Source: an uncultured Anaerotruncus sp.
Lineage (GTDB): Bacteria; Bacillota; Clostridia; Oscillospirales; Acutalibacteraceae
NCBI GenBank assembly: GCA_900539775.1
Contig: UQDL01000001.1
Coordinates: 124,001 to 188,000, forward strand
DNA length: 64,000 nucleotides
Reading direction: 5' to 3'
Shown here piece after piece: positions 1 to 9,021 of the stretch; within the stretch, counting starts at the first letter, position 1, and every line of letters begins with the position of its first letter. The notes beneath the pieces are model-generated. The model ran no database searches and had not been told where the DNA came from. It saw only the letters and a program-made list of their open reading frames with translations. Made by a program: the position numbers and the translations under genes.

Positions 1-116
1 CTTTCTGCCGCAACGGCGAAATTTCGCACAGCAGCTGATATCTTGCCGATTTTTGCGCCTGCTTTCGGCAGGTGCCTTTGCAAAAAGGGCACACTTTCCA
101 TTTTTAGCGTGCTATT

Positions 117-145
117 ATAATAAGCTTATGTATTTAATAAGTCAA
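117..145 (-). promoter_or_regulatory. Leftward sigma-A-type promoter
   Basis: On the minus strand TTGACT is followed after exactly 17 nt by TATTAT. The promoter would drive transcription out of the left edge of the window. The gene it serves is not visible here. Confidence 0.55.
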
Positions 146-391
146 TAAAAATTTTTTAAATATTTGAAAAAACAGGCCGATTTTTGAAAAGTTTTTGTTA
201 CACTGCTCCGTGTGTTTTTAATTTTGAGGCAAAAAAGGACTTTTTCGGGCTTTAATACGGCGGCAAACGCAACAGATGCAAGCATTGATTTTTAATATTG
301 CGGAAAAGCACGATTTACGCTTTGCGCATTTGCGCATTTTCTTGTCAATCTGAGTATTAAAATAAATAGCAGTTTTATTAGCAATTTTATC

Positions 392-420
392 TTTTCATAC
401 ACGCCGCAATCTGTTATAAT
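392..420 (+). promoter_or_regulatory. Promoter of the ABC lipoprotein gene
   Basis: A perfect TATAAT ends about 30 nt before the start codon. The -35 box TTTTCA at 17 nt spacing is weak. A run of ATTATAA follows directly after the -10 box. Confidence 0.5.
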
Positions 421-449
421 ATTATAACTGAAAAATGTGGTGATGAATT

Positions 450-2078
450 ATGAAAAAACTGATTTCCCTTTTAATTTGCATTTCGCTGACGGCCTGCATT
501 TTTACAGGCTGCTCAAAAAGCAAAGAAAAAATAGACCTTATATACCCGTTTTCGGGAAATGTAAACAGCTATGACCCGCAGGTGGCGGCAACGCAGGATG
601 AATTTTTGATTGTCGAAAACTGCTTTGAAGGGCTTGTGCGTTGCGATGACGAAGGCAATATAACACCCGGCTGTGCCGAAAGCTGGCAGGTGAGCGATGA
701 CGGATTAAGCTACACTTTTAAGCTGAAGCAAGGGCTGAGGTGGTATATTTTTCCGTCTGTAAAAAAAGCCATGGGAGAAGACTACAATCCGGAAATAACG
801 GCGGAGGATTTTGTTTTCGGCTTGCAAAGAGCTGCGGATGATTTAACGCAAAGCCCGCTGTTTTCCACCATTGCCGGCATTGAAAACGCAAATGAAATTC
901 ACTCCGGATACAAAGACGAGAGCGAGCTTGGCGCATATGCGGCAGACAAATACACGCTGCAAATTAACCTGACTGCACCTAACAACGATTTTTTGCAAAC
1001 TCTTTCCACGGCAGTGGCAATGCCCTGCAACAAAGATTTCTTTAATTCAACAAACGGCAGATACGGGCTTGACCTGAAATACACAATGTTTAACGGCCAA
1101 TTTGTGCTTACAAGCGTGCTTGAGGCATCATATATTATGAGAGCAAACACAGCTTATGCGGGTCCGTCACCGGCAAAGGCATCCGATTTAACATTAAAAA
1201 TCGTGGGCTCCGACGAAAGCGTTGCCGACAAGCTTGTCAGCGGATATTATGACGCCGCTTATTTAAGGGGATATGAGAGTGATAAAGCGGGCAAAAAAAG
1301 CGGAATAACACTTGTGCCGTACAGCAACACAACCTGGAGCCTTATCATAAACACATCAAAGGGCGTTTTTGCAAAAAAAGATGCTCGCAAGGCATTTGCC
1401 CTTTCCCTTTCCGATATTGATTATAAAGAATATGACTACTTGAGCAGCCCGAAGGGCTATGTGCCGCCTTCTTGCACGGCAGGCGGAAAATCATACACGG
1501 AACAATGCTCTGCAACGATTGACGCAAAAGATAAAGAAGAAGCAATAGAGCTTTGGAAGAAAGCGCTGAAGGATTCCGGAACATACAATGTGGCGGTTAC
1601 TGTTTTGGCACCCGAAACAATGAAAGACGCCGCAAAGGAACTGATTCAGGGCGTTCAATCCGGAATCGGCACCGTTTCAAAGGTTGGCAGCCACGACACA
1701 GAGCTTGCGCTGAAGCTTGAAACGGCAAAAGAAAGCGAAGTTAAAACAAAGGCGGCAAGCGGAGATTACGACATTGTTCTTTACCCGCTTGTTTCAAATT
1801 CCGCAAGCCCGATAACATTTTTGAGCGATATAGACAGCCTTAAAATCACGGATTTTTACAGAAACGATTTTGAAAAAGCACTTGAAGAGGCAAACGCAGC
1901 CGATTCTGCTTCTCTTGTTTCCGCCTGTGAAAAATGCGAGGTTGCGCTTTATGACACTTATTGCTTTATCCCCGTTTTTTACGAATCCAATTATTATGCG
2001 CAGGCAAAAGGAGTAAGCGGAGTTCAGTTTCATCCCGGCTCGGGGAGGGTTTCCTTTATAAATGCAACAAGATCATAA
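450..2078 (+). CDS. ABC transporter substrate-binding lipoprotein, oligopeptide type (SBP_bac_5)
   Basis: This is a 542-residue extracellular solute-binding protein of the OppA/DppA family, which captures peptides or nickel/sugar-type ligands for an ABC importer. The N-terminus is a lipoprotein signal: a charged MKK, a hydrophobic stretch and a lipobox ending in FTGC, so Cys21 should be lipidated and anchor the protein to the outer face of the membrane. Family-like segments follow, such as YDPQVAAT near residue 40, ENCFEGLVRCD near 60 and the SDDGLSYTFKLK strand near 85. No permease or ATPase genes are adjacent, so the ligand is unknown and it may be an orphan binding protein. The start has only a weak GGTGATG ribosome site. 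Confidence 0.85.
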   Translation: MKKLISLLICISLTACIFTGCSKSKEKIDLIYPFSGNVNSYDPQVAATQDEFLIVENCFEGLVRCDDEGNITPGCAESWQVSDDGLSYTFKLKQGLRWYIFPSVKKAMGEDYNPEITAEDFVFGLQRAADDLTQSPLFSTIAGIENANEIHSGYKDESELGAYAADKYTLQINLTAPNNDFLQTLSTAVAMPCNKDFFNSTNGRYGLDLKYTMFNGQFVLTSVLEASYIMRANTAYAGPSPAKASDLTLKIVGSDESVADKLVSGYYDAAYLRGYESDKAGKKSGITLVPYSNTTWSLIINTSKGVFAKKDARKAFALSLSDIDYKEYDYLSSPKGYVPPSCTAGGKSYTEQCSATIDAKDKEEAIELWKKALKDSGTYNVAVTVLAPETMKDAAKELIQGVQSGIGTVSKVGSHDTELALKLETAKESEVKTKAASGDYDIVLYPLVSNSASPITFLSDIDSLKITDFYRNDFEKALEEANAADSASLVSACEKCEVALYDTYCFIPVFYESNYYAQAKGVSGVQFHPGSGRVSFINATRS

Positions 2079-2547
2079 CAAAAGAGGCACGGCGGCAAAG
2101 ATAATTTGCTGGGTGCTTACAGCGGCTTGCATGGCGGCAATTTTTTATTTTTCATCACGCACGGCGGATGAATCGGAGCAGCAAAGCGGCTTTTTTACAA
2201 TGCTGATAACAAAAATTTTCGGCATCGGCGGCTTTTCCGATTTCATCATCAGAAAGTTTGCTCACTTCACAGAGTTTGCAGGACTTGGGCTTCTCTTTGC
2301 AATTGCGCTGAAAGTGCAAACGGGAAAATCAAAAACGCCAACGGCAATTATATGCTCTTCAATATATGCCGCAACGGATGAAATTCACCAAATATTTGTG
2401 CCGGGCAGAGCCTGCCGACTGCTTGATTGGGGAATCGACACCTGCGGAGCCGCCTTGGGAGCAATTTTTGTGTTGCTTGCAGCAATTGCGGCGGCAAAAG
2501 CAAAAACAAAGAAAAGCGAAAAAAGCAGAGGCAATTCGGATGCATAA
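2062..2547 (+). CDS. VanZ-like membrane protein
   Basis: This 161-residue protein has three to four hydrophobic segments. It carries the VanZ-like signatures RKFAHFTEF near residue 70 and DEIHQIFVPGRACRLLDWGIDT near 105-130. VanZ gives low-level teicoplanin resistance in enterococci, but most clostridial VanZ-like proteins have no known role, and resistance should not be assumed. The gene overlaps the lipoprotein gene by 17 nt, and its GGGGAGGG ribosome site lies inside that gene, which suggests translational coupling. The C-terminus is a basic tail rich in Lys and Ala. Confidence 0.8.
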   Translation: MQQDHNKRGTAAKIICWVLTAACMAAIFYFSSRTADESEQQSGFFTMLITKIFGIGGFSDFIIRKFAHFTEFAGLGLLFAIALKVQTGKSKTPTAIICSSIYAATDEIHQIFVPGRACRLLDWGIDTCGAALGAIFVLLAAIAAAKAKTKKSEKSRGNSDA

Positions 2548-2652
2548 TCCTGCAAAATCTTAAAGAGCCGACGGCTAATACGGAAGCATTAGAAAAACTG
2601 CCTTTAATCGGCCCAAGGCAAAATCGGCACGGCATATGTTTTCGGCTTTTGA

Positions 2653-2681
2653 TTGACAGGCGCAGCCAATTGGAATATAAT
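2653..2681 (+). promoter_or_regulatory. Consensus promoter upstream of nagB
   Basis: TTGACA and TATAAT are separated by exactly 17 nt, a full sigma-A consensus. The palindrome TTTAATTAAA lies just after the -10 box, at the expected transcription start, and could be an operator. Confidence 0.8.
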
Positions 2682-2742
2682 GTTTAATTAAACTACACTA
2701 TATATTATTTATATGTTATAATTGCATTTGAGGAGAAAGAAT

Positions 2743-3468
2743 ATGAATGTACTTGTTTATGACAACGAAGAGCAAATAGGCATTGCTGCCGGCAACTATA
2801 TGTGCGGCCAAGTGCTTCAAAAGCCGAATTCGGTTTTAGGGCTTGCAACAGGATCCACCCCGCTGAAGCCATATGGCCAAATGGCAGAGCTTTACAAAAA
2901 AGGCGTTGTTGATTTTTCAAAGGTTACCACATTTAACCTTGATGAATATGTTAATTTAGATGTTAACGATGTTAATTCTTACCACAGATTTATGCACGAT
3001 AATCTTTTCAACAAAATCAACATTCCCGAAGATAACATAAATTTTCTTAACGGAAATGCTGCAGATCTTGAAGAAGAATGCAAGAATTACGAAGAAAAAA
3101 TCAAAAAAGCCGGCGGAATAGACATTCAGCTTTTGGGAATAGGCTCAAACGGCCACATTGCATTTAACGAGCCTGCCGACTGCTTTCAAAGATGGAGCCA
3201 TGTGGTTACTCTTAAAGAGAGCACGGTTAAGGACAACAGCCGCTTTTTCAAATCGATCGAAGAAGTGCCGACCCAAGCAGTTACGATGGGCATAGGTTCC
3301 ATCATGCAGGCAAAGAAAATCCTTATTATAGCACTTGGAGAGCACAAGGCAAAAGCCATTAAGCAGGTTATTAACGGCAATGTTACCCCCATGTGCCCGG
3401 CATCGGTGCTTCAATTCCACACAGATGTTACCCTTATGCTGGACAAGGGTGCAGCATCGCTTATTTAA
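2743..3468 (+). CDS. nagB: Glucosamine-6-phosphate deaminase
   Basis: NagB converts glucosamine-6-phosphate to fructose-6-phosphate and ammonia in cytoplasmic amino-sugar catabolism. The 241-residue product has the usual length and motifs: LGLATGSTPL near residue 35, FNLDEY near 68, and LGIGSNGHIAFNEP near 130-143, which holds the general-base histidine region. I chose the ATG at 2743 because GAGGAG lies 7 nt before it. A TTG 21 nt upstream stays in frame but has no ribosome site. No nagA is next to it, so the deaminase may also work on imported or recycled amino sugars. Confidence 0.95.
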   Translation: MNVLVYDNEEQIGIAAGNYMCGQVLQKPNSVLGLATGSTPLKPYGQMAELYKKGVVDFSKVTTFNLDEYVNLDVNDVNSYHRFMHDNLFNKINIPEDNINFLNGNAADLEEECKNYEEKIKKAGGIDIQLLGIGSNGHIAFNEPADCFQRWSHVVTLKESTVKDNSRFFKSIEEVPTQAVTMGIGSIMQAKKILIIALGEHKAKAIKQVINGNVTPMCPASVLQFHTDVTLMLDKGAASLI

Positions 3469-3509
3469 GCTTTTTAAATCAAATAAACAAACATAAGGAG
3501 AGGAACAAA

Positions 3510-5465
3510 ATGGCTGAAAAAGAGAAATTTTATATAACCACACCTATATACTATCCCTCCGGCAATCCGCATATCGGCCACTGCTACACAACAGTTGCCT
3601 GCGATTCAATCGCAAGATACAGAAGATTGCAGGGCAAAGAGGTTATGTTTCTTACGGGAACGGATGAACACGGCCTTAAAATAGAGCAAAAGGCAGCCGA
3701 AGAGGGCGTTACACCAAAGCAATATGTTGACAAGGTTGTTGAAAAATTCAAAAGCCTTTGGCAATATATGAACATCAGCTACGACAGATATATCCGCACA
3801 ACAGACGATTACCATGTTGAAGCCGTGCAAAAAATATTCAAAGAGCTTTACGACAAGGGCTATATCTATAAGGGCGAATACAAAGGAAAATACTGCACAC
3901 CTTGCGAAAGCTTTTGGACGGAAAGCCAGCTTATAGACGGCAAATGCCCCGAATGCGGCAGAGAAGTTACCGAGGCTGCTGAGGAGGCATATTTCTTCAA
4001 AATGTCGCCTTTTGCAGAGCGCATTGAAAAATTGCTTACCGAAACAGATTATTTGCAGCCGAAAACAAGGGCAAACGAGCTTGTTAACAACTTTATAAAG
4101 CCCGGCCTTGAAGATCTTTGTGTTTCAAGAACATCATTCACTTGGGGCATTCCCGTTTCGTTTGACACAAAGCACATTGTTTATGTTTGGATAGACGCAC
4201 TTTCAAACTATATCACGGCACTTGGATATAAAAACGGCAAATATGACGATTTTGATAAATTCTGGCCCGCAGATGTGCACATGGTTGCAAAAGACATTAT
4301 GCGCTTTCACGCCATCATTTGGCCGGCAATGCTTATGGCTCTTGAGCTTCCGCTTCCAAAGCACCTTGCGGTTCACGGCTGGATAACCTTTAACGGCCAA
4401 AAAATGAGCAAATCCATAGGCAATGTTGTTGATCCGTTTGTGCTTGGCGAAAGATACGGCTGCGATGCCATCAGATACCACATTCTGCGAGAGATGGCAC
4501 TTGGAGCAGACAGTTCTTTTTCCAACGAAATCATGATAAACAGAATAAATTCCGACCTTGCCAATGACCTTGGCAACCTTGTTTCAAGAACGGTGGCAAT
4601 GGTTGAGAAATATTTCGGAGGCACCCTGCCGAAAGACAGAGAGCCCGAGGAGATAGACAACGAGCTTATCAACGCAATGCTTGCACTGCGCGGCAAAACA
4701 GACGAATATCTTGATTTAACACAGCTCAACAATGCGCTTGCAGAAATATTTAAGGTTATTTCAAGAGCAAATAAATATATAGACGAAACAACACCTTGGG
4801 TTCTCGGCAAGGACGAGAGCAAAAAAGCACGCCTGGCAACGGTGCTTTATAATTTGCTTGAGGCAATCAGGCTCAGCACAACACTGCTTTCCTGCTTTAT
4901 GCCCACCACAATGCCAAATGTTTGGGAGCAAATAGGCGCATCAAAGAGCCTTATAACATATGAAAACGCTGGCAAATACGGAGTTCTTCCTGCAGATGTT
5001 ACTGTTAAAAAGGGCCCGGCATTATTCCCGAGAATTGATGTTGAAAAAGAGATAGATGAGCTTAACGAGCTGATTTCAAAGCAAATGAAGGAGGCGGAGG
5101 CAAAAGCATCCGGCAAGAAAGCGGCGCCGGAGGGCATTGCACAAATCGGAATTGAAGATTTTGCCAAGGTTGAGCTGATCACCGCAAAAATTCTTGAATG
5201 CGAACCTGTTAAAAAATCAAAAAAGCTGCTCAAAATTCAGGCAGACGACGGCTCGGATAAACCCAGGCAGATAGTTTCCGGAATTTCAGAATACTATAAG
5301 CCCGAAGACCTTATCGGCAAAACCGTTATAATAGTTGCAAACCTGAAGCCCGCAAAGCTTTGCGGCGAAATCAGCAACGGAATGTTGCTTGCGGGCGATG
5401 CGGCAGACGGCGGAATAAAAGTGCTTTTTGCAGACGGCATGGAGCCCGGAATGAGGCTGCACTGA
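3510..5465 (+). CDS. metG: Methionine--tRNA ligase
   Basis: MetG charges tRNA-Met with methionine. The 651-residue protein has the class I signature HIGH at residues 21-24, a zinc-binding knuckle with two CxxC pairs (CTPC and CPEC) near residues 130-150, and KMSKS near residue 297. A C-terminal tRNA-binding domain of the EMAP/Trbp111 type begins near residue 545 (IGIEDFAKVELI...). I chose the ATG at 3510 because AAGGAGAGG precedes it; a longer frame reaches back into nagB but has no start signal. The gene is followed after 3 nt by tatD, a common Firmicutes arrangement. Confidence 0.97.
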   Translation: MAEKEKFYITTPIYYPSGNPHIGHCYTTVACDSIARYRRLQGKEVMFLTGTDEHGLKIEQKAAEEGVTPKQYVDKVVEKFKSLWQYMNISYDRYIRTTDDYHVEAVQKIFKELYDKGYIYKGEYKGKYCTPCESFWTESQLIDGKCPECGREVTEAAEEAYFFKMSPFAERIEKLLTETDYLQPKTRANELVNNFIKPGLEDLCVSRTSFTWGIPVSFDTKHIVYVWIDALSNYITALGYKNGKYDDFDKFWPADVHMVAKDIMRFHAIIWPAMLMALELPLPKHLAVHGWITFNGQKMSKSIGNVVDPFVLGERYGCDAIRYHILREMALGADSSFSNEIMINRINSDLANDLGNLVSRTVAMVEKYFGGTLPKDREPEEIDNELINAMLALRGKTDEYLDLTQLNNALAEIFKVISRANKYIDETTPWVLGKDESKKARLATVLYNLLEAIRLSTTLLSCFMPTTMPNVWEQIGASKSLITYENAGKYGVLPADVTVKKGPALFPRIDVEKEIDELNELISKQMKEAEAKASGKKAAPEGIAQIGIEDFAKVELITAKILECEPVKKSKKLLKIQADDGSDKPRQIVSGISEYYKPEDLIGKTVIIVANLKPAKLCGEISNGMLLAGDAADGGIKVLFADGMEPGMRLH

Positions 5466-5468
5466 TTT

Positions 5469-6233
5469 ATGCTGCAAAATATTTTTGATTCCCACAGCCA
5501 TTACGATGATGCGCAGTTTGATGCAGACAGAGATGAGCTGCTGAGCAATCTGCCCAAAAAGGGAGTTGAGCTTGCCGTTTCATGCGGCTGCGATTTGGAA
5601 ACCTGCGAAAAAAACAGGCAAATCGCCGAAAAATATGATTATATATATTTTGCCGCCGGCTTTCACCCCGAAAACTTGGAAGGCGCACAGCTTTCGCAGA
5701 TTGAAAAAATCAAGGAATATGCGGCGCACGAAAAATGCGTTGCAATCGGCGAAATAGGGCTTGATTACCATTGGATGAGTTCTTCAAAAGAAACACAGTG
5801 CGAATTTTTCATGCACCAATGCCTGCTTGCAAACGAGCTTGATATGCCCGTTATAGTGCACGACAGAGAAGCTCACGGCGACACGCTTGACATATTAAAG
5901 CAAACAAAGCCAAAAGGCGTTGTGCATTGCTTTTCAGGCTCAAAAGAAATGGCGCAAGAGATTATTCGCCTTGGGATGTATATAGGCCTAAACGGAGTGG
6001 CAACATTTAAAAATGCACGCAAAAGCATTGAGGTTGCAAAGGCAATTCCGATTGAGCGGCTTGTGCTTGAAACGGATTGCCCGTATTTGGCACCCGAGCC
6101 TTACAGGGGCAGGCGAAACGACAGCTCTTATATAGCTTATATAGCCGAACGGCTTGCACCGGAGCTTAATGTTTCCGCGCAAGAGCTTTTAAACATTACA
6201 AATGAAAATGCCCGCCGCCTTTATAATATGTAA
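5469..6233 (+). CDS. tatD: TatD family metal-dependent hydrolase / DNase
   Basis: This 254-residue TIM-barrel hydrolase of the TatD (YabD) family is linked to DNA-end processing and DNA quality control. The metal-binding motifs are present: DSHSHYDD at the N-terminus (a variant of the usual THxH), EIGLDYH near residue 96, HDREAH near 130, HCFSGS near 154 and ETDCPYLAP near 203. It starts 3 nt after metG, so it is co-transcribed and probably coupled. A strong terminator follows. Confidence 0.92.
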   Translation: MLQNIFDSHSHYDDAQFDADRDELLSNLPKKGVELAVSCGCDLETCEKNRQIAEKYDYIYFAAGFHPENLEGAQLSQIEKIKEYAAHEKCVAIGEIGLDYHWMSSSKETQCEFFMHQCLLANELDMPVIVHDREAHGDTLDILKQTKPKGVVHCFSGSKEMAQEIIRLGMYIGLNGVATFKNARKSIEVAKAIPIERLVLETDCPYLAPEPYRGRRNDSSYIAYIAERLAPELNVSAQELLNITNENARRLYNM

Positions 6234-6277
6234 AAATATATAATTAAATATTGCAGGCAATGCAAAAAATGCTTACA

Positions 6278-6320
6278 AAAAGCGGATGCTCTTTTAAAAG
6301 GAGCATCCGCTTTTGTTTTT
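6278..6320 (+). terminator. Rho-independent terminator after tatD
   Basis: A perfect 14-bp inverted repeat (arms 6278-6291 and 6301-6314, core GCGGATGCTC) is followed by a T-rich tract. The A-rich left flank means it may also end the convergent DUF2804 transcript. Confidence 0.9.
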
Positions 6321-6375
6321 ACTGTTTAATTCTTTAATATTGCGCTTTGATATATACAAGGCGTGCAAAACAGAA

Positions 6376-7416
6376 TTACCATTTATTATGCACACGCTCC
6401 GCAAACACAAGCTTATCTTTAATTTCGATTTTTGTGCCGTCATCAAGGATTGCCGTGCCGCTCATTTTGCCGAATACCTGGTGAGGCAGCATACACATAA
6501 ACTTAATATCAAGAGGAGCCTGACGGTCTATAATCGGCTCAAAGGTCATTTCAAAGCGCCCGTCGGACGAAGTGAAAGTCCACGGCTGCATATAAAGATA
6601 TTCCTCGCCGTTTTTGGGGATATTGAAGGAAACATCCGCCAGCTTATGCGAAGTGCCGTTATAAAACAGCATATTCTCGCTTGCGGCGCTTGTGTTTCCG
6701 AAGCCATATCCGATATTAAAACCAAACCTAATGCCGTTTTCCAAAATCATTTGGCCGGAGCCCCAATACCAAGTGTTATCATATGTCCAAACTCCCCTGC
6801 CCCAATCAAGGGTTGCAAGAGCTTCATTTTCCGAATTGAAAACATATCTTTTTCCGTCAAACGAAAACCAACCCTCGGCACGCATGCAATTTATTTTTTG
6901 ATTATAATAAAAATGCTTATCCTTATCAAAAGGCGTGGCGATAACCATGCTTTCGGGCGGAATATCCGAAAGCACAATATCGAATTTAAGCGGCTTTTTC
7001 GTGTTGCAATAATTTGCGTATGTGCCATAAATGTGCCTTGTTTTACCGTCGTTTTCAAAGGTCATTTCCGCCGTGCCCACCTTGGCATGCACATCGCCGA
7101 TTTTTGAGGAAAGCGGCATATGAAGCTTGCCCATAGGAAGAGCGCCGATTTCGGAATCGTTCATTTGCTTTGGCTTTTTACCGTAACGCAAAATCGAAGC
7201 CGAAACGCAGCTTACATAAGCCGCGTCCGAAACAGTAAGGCAAATGCCGTAATTCTGAGTGCCTATATAGTAATAATCCCATTCCTTTATTCGCATGGCG
7301 GGTGCCTTGATATCTGCCCTTGAATACTGCCAATAAAGCTTTTTCGCAAAGCCCGGCTCGGCGATATTCCCCGTATCATCGAGCAGCCTTTGCGGCCTTG
7401 TGATTTCATGCTGCAT
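6376..7416 (-). CDS. DUF2804 domain-containing protein
   Basis: This 346-residue protein matches my recollection of the DUF2804 family, found in many Clostridia and without an assigned function. The beta-rich sequence has family-like segments, including the N-terminal HEITRPQRLLDDTGN, many Trp and Tyr residues, and the motif SGQMILENGIRFGFNIGYGF near residue 230. Some distant relatives are lipocalin- or AttH-like, so a ligand-binding or modifying role on lipids is possible, but this is inference. AAGGGGG precedes the start. The glycosylase gene lies 30 nt upstream on the same strand, so the two may share a transcript. Confidence 0.75.
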   Translation of the reverse strand: MQHEITRPQRLLDDTGNIAEPGFAKKLYWQYSRADIKAPAMRIKEWDYYYIGTQNYGICLTVSDAAYVSCVSASILRYGKKPKQMNDSEIGALPMGKLHMPLSSKIGDVHAKVGTAEMTFENDGKTRHIYGTYANYCNTKKPLKFDIVLSDIPPESMVIATPFDKDKHFYYNQKINCMRAEGWFSFDGKRYVFNSENEALATLDWGRGVWTYDNTWYWGSGQMILENGIRFGFNIGYGFGNTSAASENMLFYNGTSHKLADVSFNIPKNGEEYLYMQPWTFTSSDGRFEMTFEPIIDRQAPLDIKFMCMLPHQVFGKMSGTAILDDGTKIEIKDKLVFAERVHNKW

Positions 7417-7446
7417 AAAAATGATTCCCCCTTAAAAAATCATAAA

Positions 7447-7944
7447 TTACTGCAAATATTTTTTTATTGCGGAATATTCGCGCACAAGCTCTTCAATGCC
7501 CATTCTTGCATTAGCCGGGCTTGTGGATGGCAGGCAAACGGCTTCAATTCCCGTTTTGGGCAGCTGATATTTGCAATAAAATTTATAGGCTGCCTTACCC
7601 GTTGCGAATATTCCTTTAACGGGTGCCGAGCGCAAAACCACATTCAAATCCGCGGGCACCGCATTTTTTATGCTTGAATCCGCCGCGCCACAGATATCGC
7701 ATTCGCAAAGCACATCCCAAAGAGCAATTTTGTGATTGAGCAAAAAGCGGGTTTTGCCCTCGTTATCGGCAGGGATTTCAGAGCCGAGCACGATTGAAAG
7801 CACACGCCAAAAGCGATTTTGCACATTGCCGTAATAAAAATCGTTTTCCCGCGATTTGGGCGACGGCATTGTGCCCAAAATCAGCACTCTGCTTTGTGAA
7901 TCATATACGGGCGCAAACGGATGAATTATATGCTTTTCTTCCAT
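7447..7944 (-). CDS. Uracil/hypoxanthine-type DNA glycosylase (UDG superfamily)
   Basis: The 165-residue product belongs to the uracil-DNA glycosylase superfamily and most resembles the DNA-deoxyinosine glycosylase group, which removes deaminated bases. Visible features are LILGTMPSPKSR near residue 20 (motif 1 region), YYGNVQNRFWRVL near 38, the segment ALWDVLCECDICGAADSS near 74-91, and PSTSPANAR near 140 (motif 2 loop). No clear Shine-Dalgarno site precedes the ATG, so translation may be weak or leaderless. The gene diverges from tRNA-Asn. Confidence 0.8.
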   Translation of the reverse strand: MEEKHIIHPFAPVYDSQSRVLILGTMPSPKSRENDFYYGNVQNRFWRVLSIVLGSEIPADNEGKTRFLLNHKIALWDVLCECDICGAADSSIKNAVPADLNVVLRSAPVKGIFATGKAAYKFYCKYQLPKTGIEAVCLPSTSPANARMGIEELVREYSAIKKYLQ

Positions 7945-8023
7945 AATTTGATATTACCACAAAGGCCGCAAAATTAAAAGACCGTATTTTTAAAAGAATT
8001 GAAAATAAATTTGAAAAAAGATA

Positions 8024-8052
8024 TTGACAACGCCGATATAATTTGTTATTAT
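8024..8052 (+). promoter_or_regulatory. Promoter of tRNA-Asn
   Basis: TTGACA and TATTAT are separated by 17 nt, and the -10 box ends 29 nt before the tRNA 5' end. This is one of the strongest promoters in the window, as expected for a stable RNA. Confidence 0.85.
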
Positions 8053-8081
8053 ATTGGAGCACTTGAGATTGAAGTAAACAT

Positions 8082-8157
8082 TCCTCAATAGCTCAGTCGG
8101 TAGAGCATGCGGCTGTTAACCGCAGGGTCGTTGGTTCGAGTCCAACTTGGGGAGCCA
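8082..8157 (+). tRNA. tRNA-Asn (GUU)
   Basis: This 76-nt gene folds as a full cloverleaf. The acceptor stem is TCCTCAA with TTGGGGA (one G-U pair), the D arm is GCTC...GAGC, and the anticodon stem TGCGG/CCGCA holds the loop CTGTTAA with anticodon GTT at 8115-8117. The T arm contains GGTTCGAGTCC. The discriminator base is G and the CCA end is encoded. It stands alone, with its own promoter and terminator. Confidence 0.97.
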
Positions 8158-8159
8158 TG

Positions 8160-8190
8160 AAAGAGATACTCTTTTGAGTATCTCTTTTTT
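8160..8190 (+). terminator. Terminator of tRNA-Asn
   Basis: A 12-bp perfect hairpin (AAAGAGATACTC with GAGTATCTCTTT, loop TTTT) runs into a T-tract two bases after the CCA end. Confidence 0.93.
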
Positions 8191-8239
8191 ATTTGTTTTC
8201 GCCCGATTTTACTTTTTTGTGCCGCTTATATGATTTTTA

Positions 8240-8268
8240 TTGAACACTGCATTTTTGTGTGATAAAAT
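8240..8268 (+). promoter_or_regulatory. Promoter of the first GtrA-like gene
   Basis: TTGAAC is followed after 17 nt by TAAAAT, about 35 nt before the start codon. Confidence 0.65.
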
Positions 8269-8303
8269 AAATATATAATTTGCGGCATAAGGAGGCTCAT
8301 ATT

Positions 8304-8816
8304 ATGGGCGAAGAAAAGAAAAAATCAAAAAACATTTGGCAATTTGTGAAATTTGCGCTGTTTTCGGCATCTGCCGGCATAATTCAAATAGCAAGCTTCA
8401 CCCTTATGAGCGAGGTTATTATAAAGCTGCCGTTTTTTGAAAACCTGATGAAAACAAATGATGCATTTGCAAAAATAATGCAAAACGAATACGGCCCGAT
8501 GTATTTGATTGCACTTATTTTATCTGTTTTGTGGAATTTCACATTCAACAGAAAATTCACTTTTAAATCTGCGGCAAACATTCCGATTGCAATGCTTAAG
8601 GTTTTTGCCTTTTATCTTGTTTTCACGCCGATTTCAACAATTTTGGGCAATTATTTCACGGCAAGATTTGCGGATATTACGGCAATCAACTACATTGTGC
8701 TCGGCTGCACAATGGCCTGCAACATGATAACGGAATTTCTTTACGACAAATTTGTTGTTTTCCGCAACCAGGAAAACACAGCGCCGACAAAAAGCAAAAA
8801 CAAAGCAAACGATTAA
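8304..8816 (+). CDS. GtrA-like four-helix membrane protein
   Basis: The 170-residue protein has four hydrophobic segments and the GtrA-family-like motif WNFTFNRKFTFKS between helices two and three. GtrA proteins are small membrane proteins often linked to flipping or transfer of lipid-linked sugars (for example undecaprenyl-phosphate glucose), but many have no proven role. I chose the ATG at 8304 because GGAGG lies 8 nt upstream; a TTG 24 nt earlier is in frame but less likely. The C-terminal tail is charged. A paralogue lies at 15843-16496, on the other side of the suf operon. No glycosyltransferase gene is adjacent. Confidence 0.75.
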   Translation: MGEEKKKSKNIWQFVKFALFSASAGIIQIASFTLMSEVIIKLPFFENLMKTNDAFAKIMQNEYGPMYLIALILSVLWNFTFNRKFTFKSAANIPIAMLKVFAFYLVFTPISTILGNYFTARFADITAINYIVLGCTMACNMITEFLYDKFVVFRNQENTAPTKSKNKAND

Positions 8817-8883
8817 ACTGCGGTGCCGAAACAAACCGGCGCAAAATAAAAAACGTCCTCGATATTAAAGAGGGCATTAACAA

Positions 8884-8919
8884 AAATCTGCCAATACTTG
8901 CGTATCGGCAGATTTTTTT
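8884..8919. terminator. Bidirectional terminator between GtrA-like gene and sufU
   Basis: A hairpin with arms AATCTGCCAATAC and GTATCGGCAGATT (one mismatch) has a T-run on each strand. It can end both the rightward GtrA-like transcript and the leftward suf transcript. A near-identical hairpin occurs at 47915-47952. Confidence 0.8.
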
Positions 8920-9021
8920 AATACTTAATCCGGCTCATAAAACTTAAGCCGTTATTTCTTTGCGAAGCGTGACCGACGGAGAGCTTTTTGTTTGCACAAA
9001 GCAAAAGAAATTGTATTTGCT

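Larger units (their letters stand above)
1..449. other. Left-edge non-coding region
   Basis: I see no convincing gene in this stretch. It is AT-rich in its middle part and holds a leftward promoter near position 130 and a rightward promoter near position 405. Positions 1-100 read on the minus strand can form two small hairpins (GTGCC...GGCAC and CTGC-CGAAA-GCAG), so they may be the 5' leader of a gene that lies beyond the left edge. A minus-strand reading frame open from position 101 to the edge has no ribosome-binding site, so I do not call it. Confidence 0.5.

Noticed and set aside
1..101. Minus-strand reading frame open to the left edge, starting with ATG
   Set aside because: There is no ribosome site, the protein matches nothing I know, and hairpins fill the region. 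A leader is more likely.
2062..2547. VanZ-like protein as evidence of glycopeptide resistance
   Set aside because: No vanHAX genes are present and most VanZ-like proteins are not linked to resistance.
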